Assembly: GCA_017562135.1 (NCBI GenBank)
Contig: QEYB01000654.1
Span: forward strand, 434,001 to 498,000
Direction of reading: 5' to 3'
DNA length: 64,000 nt
Source: Dipylidium caninum
Lineage: Eukaryota > Platyhelminthes > Cestoda > Cyclophyllidea > Dipylidiidae
Shown: positions 62,496 to 64,000 of the stretch, piece by piece
Layout: every line of letters begins with the position of its first letter
How positions within the stretch are numbered: the stretch's first letter is position 1
Notes under the pieces: generated by a model
The model's database searches: none
What the model saw: only the letters and a program-made list of their open reading frames with translations
Told to the model about the DNA's origin: nothing
Position numbers and translations under genes: made by a program

Positions 62496-63174
62496 CTAAG
62501 AGAGAAATAAGGCATTTCCTCTGAAATAAACTGGGCGTAATTTCATCCCCCTCAGGCGTTTACGAAGACGCAAATGAGGCGAAAAGAGTACCGGAAATAC
62601 GTGACTACGACCGTCCAAAGGGCGCAATATGAGAGGCAAACCGACACGACGCAGGATGAAACACACATGGGAGTGATTCAGGGCCCAGTTTAAAAGTATG
62701 GGAAAAATTGCGAGACGGAAAATTTTCACCTCGTCCTCGCCGAACGCACACTTTTGACGTATCCTTTCGGTCAAAATTAGAGGAATAGCCAGTAGGCGTG
62801 GACGATAAATTGGCAGTGAAGGTCCTCTAAATGACTGCGCTGCGTAGGCATTATCGCCGGCCGGGGATCTCAAGCCGGCAAGTTTACCGGCAGATAAATG
62901 CGACAACTTAACATTTCGTCCAACAAATACGGATTAATTGCAAACGCCAAGATGTTGATTTGCACCTCACCTCCTCCTCCTCCTCCTCCTCGTCTCGCCT
63001 GCTCTACTCGCCTCCTATTAGCAATAGCCTCCGACAGGTCCACCGCCCTCGCTCCCTCCCTCCCTCCACCTCGCCCCTCGTCTCTCGTCCCTGGCGGCGC
63101 TGGGGCCAGAGTCAGCCAGTGCAACCGCTCCTCTTGCCCACATCGTCCACCAGTCTGCACAACCAACTCCTCAC
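62496..63174 (-). other. Region expected to hold TM1-TM2 exons; not resolved
   Basis: Two pieces look coding on the minus strand: a basic helix AVDLSEAIANRRRVEQARR ending at a GGAG-GTGAGG donor (near 62972), and IRQKCAFGEDE ending at GAG-GTGAAA (near 62728), whose Cys could be the one before TM3 in SMO. Their phases do not link cleanly to neighbours, and no clear TM1 or TM2 helix is seen, so I do not call exons here. Confidence 0.3.
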
Positions 63175-63466
63175 TGAAGCCTCCGACGTGTGTCCAGACG
63201 GAGACGAGGCGGTGAGAAGGCGGATGAGGAGGAGGAGGAGCAGGAGGAGAAGGAGCAGAGGAGAAGGAGCCTCATGGAGCCATCGAAGATGTGCCAACAG
63301 TGTCTGGAGGCACTGAGGTTTCCGCTTCCCTGTGGAATTACCGCCCCGTTAAGTGGAGACGTCTGAAAGTGTCCCGTCTTGCTGTTCGGCGGGTGCACAT
63401 TGACTTCGTTCAGGGGACCGCATCGGTCTGCCACGTGGAAAGGGGTGGTGGAGGCGGCAGAACTGT
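63175..63466 (-). CDS. Extracellular (CRD-like) exon candidate of the receptor
   Basis: Between an acceptor (CTGACAG) and a good donor (CA-GTGAGG) one frame is fully open with G/C third positions: HVADRCGPLNEVNV, then NLSASRHCWHIFDG, then SMRLLLLCSFSSC. The segment R-x-C-W-x6-7-L-L-x-C matches the part of the SMO cysteine-rich domain that reads APRCWAVIQPLLC in human as I recall it. It lies on the correct side of the TM exons. The next exon downstream could not be joined in phase. Confidence 0.4.
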
Positions 63467-63696
63467 CTGTCAGTCAGCAAGTCAATCAGTGACAGCAACA
63501 CCAACTTAAACTGACGCAAACGGAAGAAGAGCCGTAGTCTACCGTCAGCCTTTGTGGAAGGAACTTTTCTCACATGCCAAGAAAAAGTATGAGGATTCGA
63601 AAGACAAATATTGAGTCAAATTAATGGGAAAAAGGACAAAATTTGTCCCCGATTGACAATCGCAATCACTTCAGACCAAGTCTTTTTTTTCACTAC

Positions 63697-63837
63697 CAAC
63701 GAGTTAAGTGAATGACGGTTGACAAAAGTCCCGTCAAGGCGGCGGAGATGTCCACCGCTGCTGGGAGCACCACCACCCGCGACTGCTTGGTTACACCAGA
63801 GGGTGAAGCTGAAGGAGTTAAAGTCGTCAAGTGACGT
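63697..63837 (-). CDS. Upstream extracellular exon candidate
   Basis: After a good acceptor (TTTCTGAG), 47 codons are open with G/C-biased third positions: TSLDDFNSFSFTLWCNQAV, then a Gly/Ser linker and LRRLDGTFVNRH, ending at GTAGTG. It lies upstream of the CRD-like exon on the same strand and could belong to the receptor N-terminus. Its phase does not match the next exon, and the signal-peptide exon is not found, so the gene may continue past 64000. Confidence 0.33.
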
Positions 63838-64000
63838 CTCAGAAATAAGTAGAACAGACAATGCGCCGCGAATCCCGCCCTGACTGACTTTTGTAGGCTT
63901 AAAAAAGCTCCTTAAGAGCGTATGAACAACGAAGGAAAAAACACGGGGGTTTGAGGTTAAATCCGTTGGTAGGGAAATAAGGAAGTGGTTTGTCCCCCTC

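Noticed and set aside
63112..63297. Leu-run frame that looks like a signal peptide
   Set aside because: It begins at TTG, not ATG, and the same stretch is better explained by the CRD-like frame, which has more Cys, better codon bias and a proper donor.

Overview
This is a eukaryotic, intron-rich chromosomal window, most likely from a flatworm (Platyhelminthes), with a tapeworm as the first guess. The basis is indirect: spliced metazoan genes with GT-AG introns from 36 bp to several kb, coding exons with a strong G/C bias at third positions set in AT-richer spacers, and long low-complexity insertions in otherwise conserved proteins. I see no bacterial operon, plasmid, phage or CRISPR feature and no autonomous transposon.

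Layout. (1) 0.7-4.9 kb, plus strand: a SENP/Ulp1 SUMO protease in six phase-consistent exons. (2) 5.3-5.9 kb, minus strand: a divergent, intron-containing histone H2A with a long Ala/Ser-rich tail. (3) 5.9-6.7 kb: a short region between divergent genes. (4) 6.7-26.9 kb, plus strand: a complete ATP-citrate lyase (ACLY) in 18 exons whose phases close to 1,114 residues. (5) 28.0-31.4 kb, minus strand: a KLHDC9-like kelch protein, convergent with ACLY. (6) 33-36 kb, plus strand: one exon resembling the C-terminus of a histidine acid phosphatase, then an unrecognised three-exon gene combining a cysteine-rich module with an Arg/Ser-rich region. (7) 36-50 kb: sparsely coding and AT-rich at first, with isolated exon candidates, a poly-cysteine ORF, an Arg/Ser-rich ORF and a tRNA-like dispersed repeat. 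(8) 50-64 kb, minus strand: a class F seven-transmembrane receptor, best matched to Smoothened. TM3-TM7 exons are clear, CRD-like exons lie upstream, and a chain of low-complexity exons downstream looks like a very long cytoplasmic tail.

The genes do not form one pathway. SENP (SUMO removal) and H2A (chromatin) act mainly in the nucleus, ACLY makes cytosolic acetyl-CoA, and Smoothened would transduce Hedgehog signals. The points most worth a second look are the receptor's enlarged loops and tail with decayed exon duplications in its introns, the unusual H2A, the unrecognised Cys+Arg/Ser gene, the poly-Cys ORF, and a 36-bp intron that is also open if retained.

Exon coordinates were assembled by eye from splice signals, reading phase and remembered family sequences. 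No database search or transcript was available.
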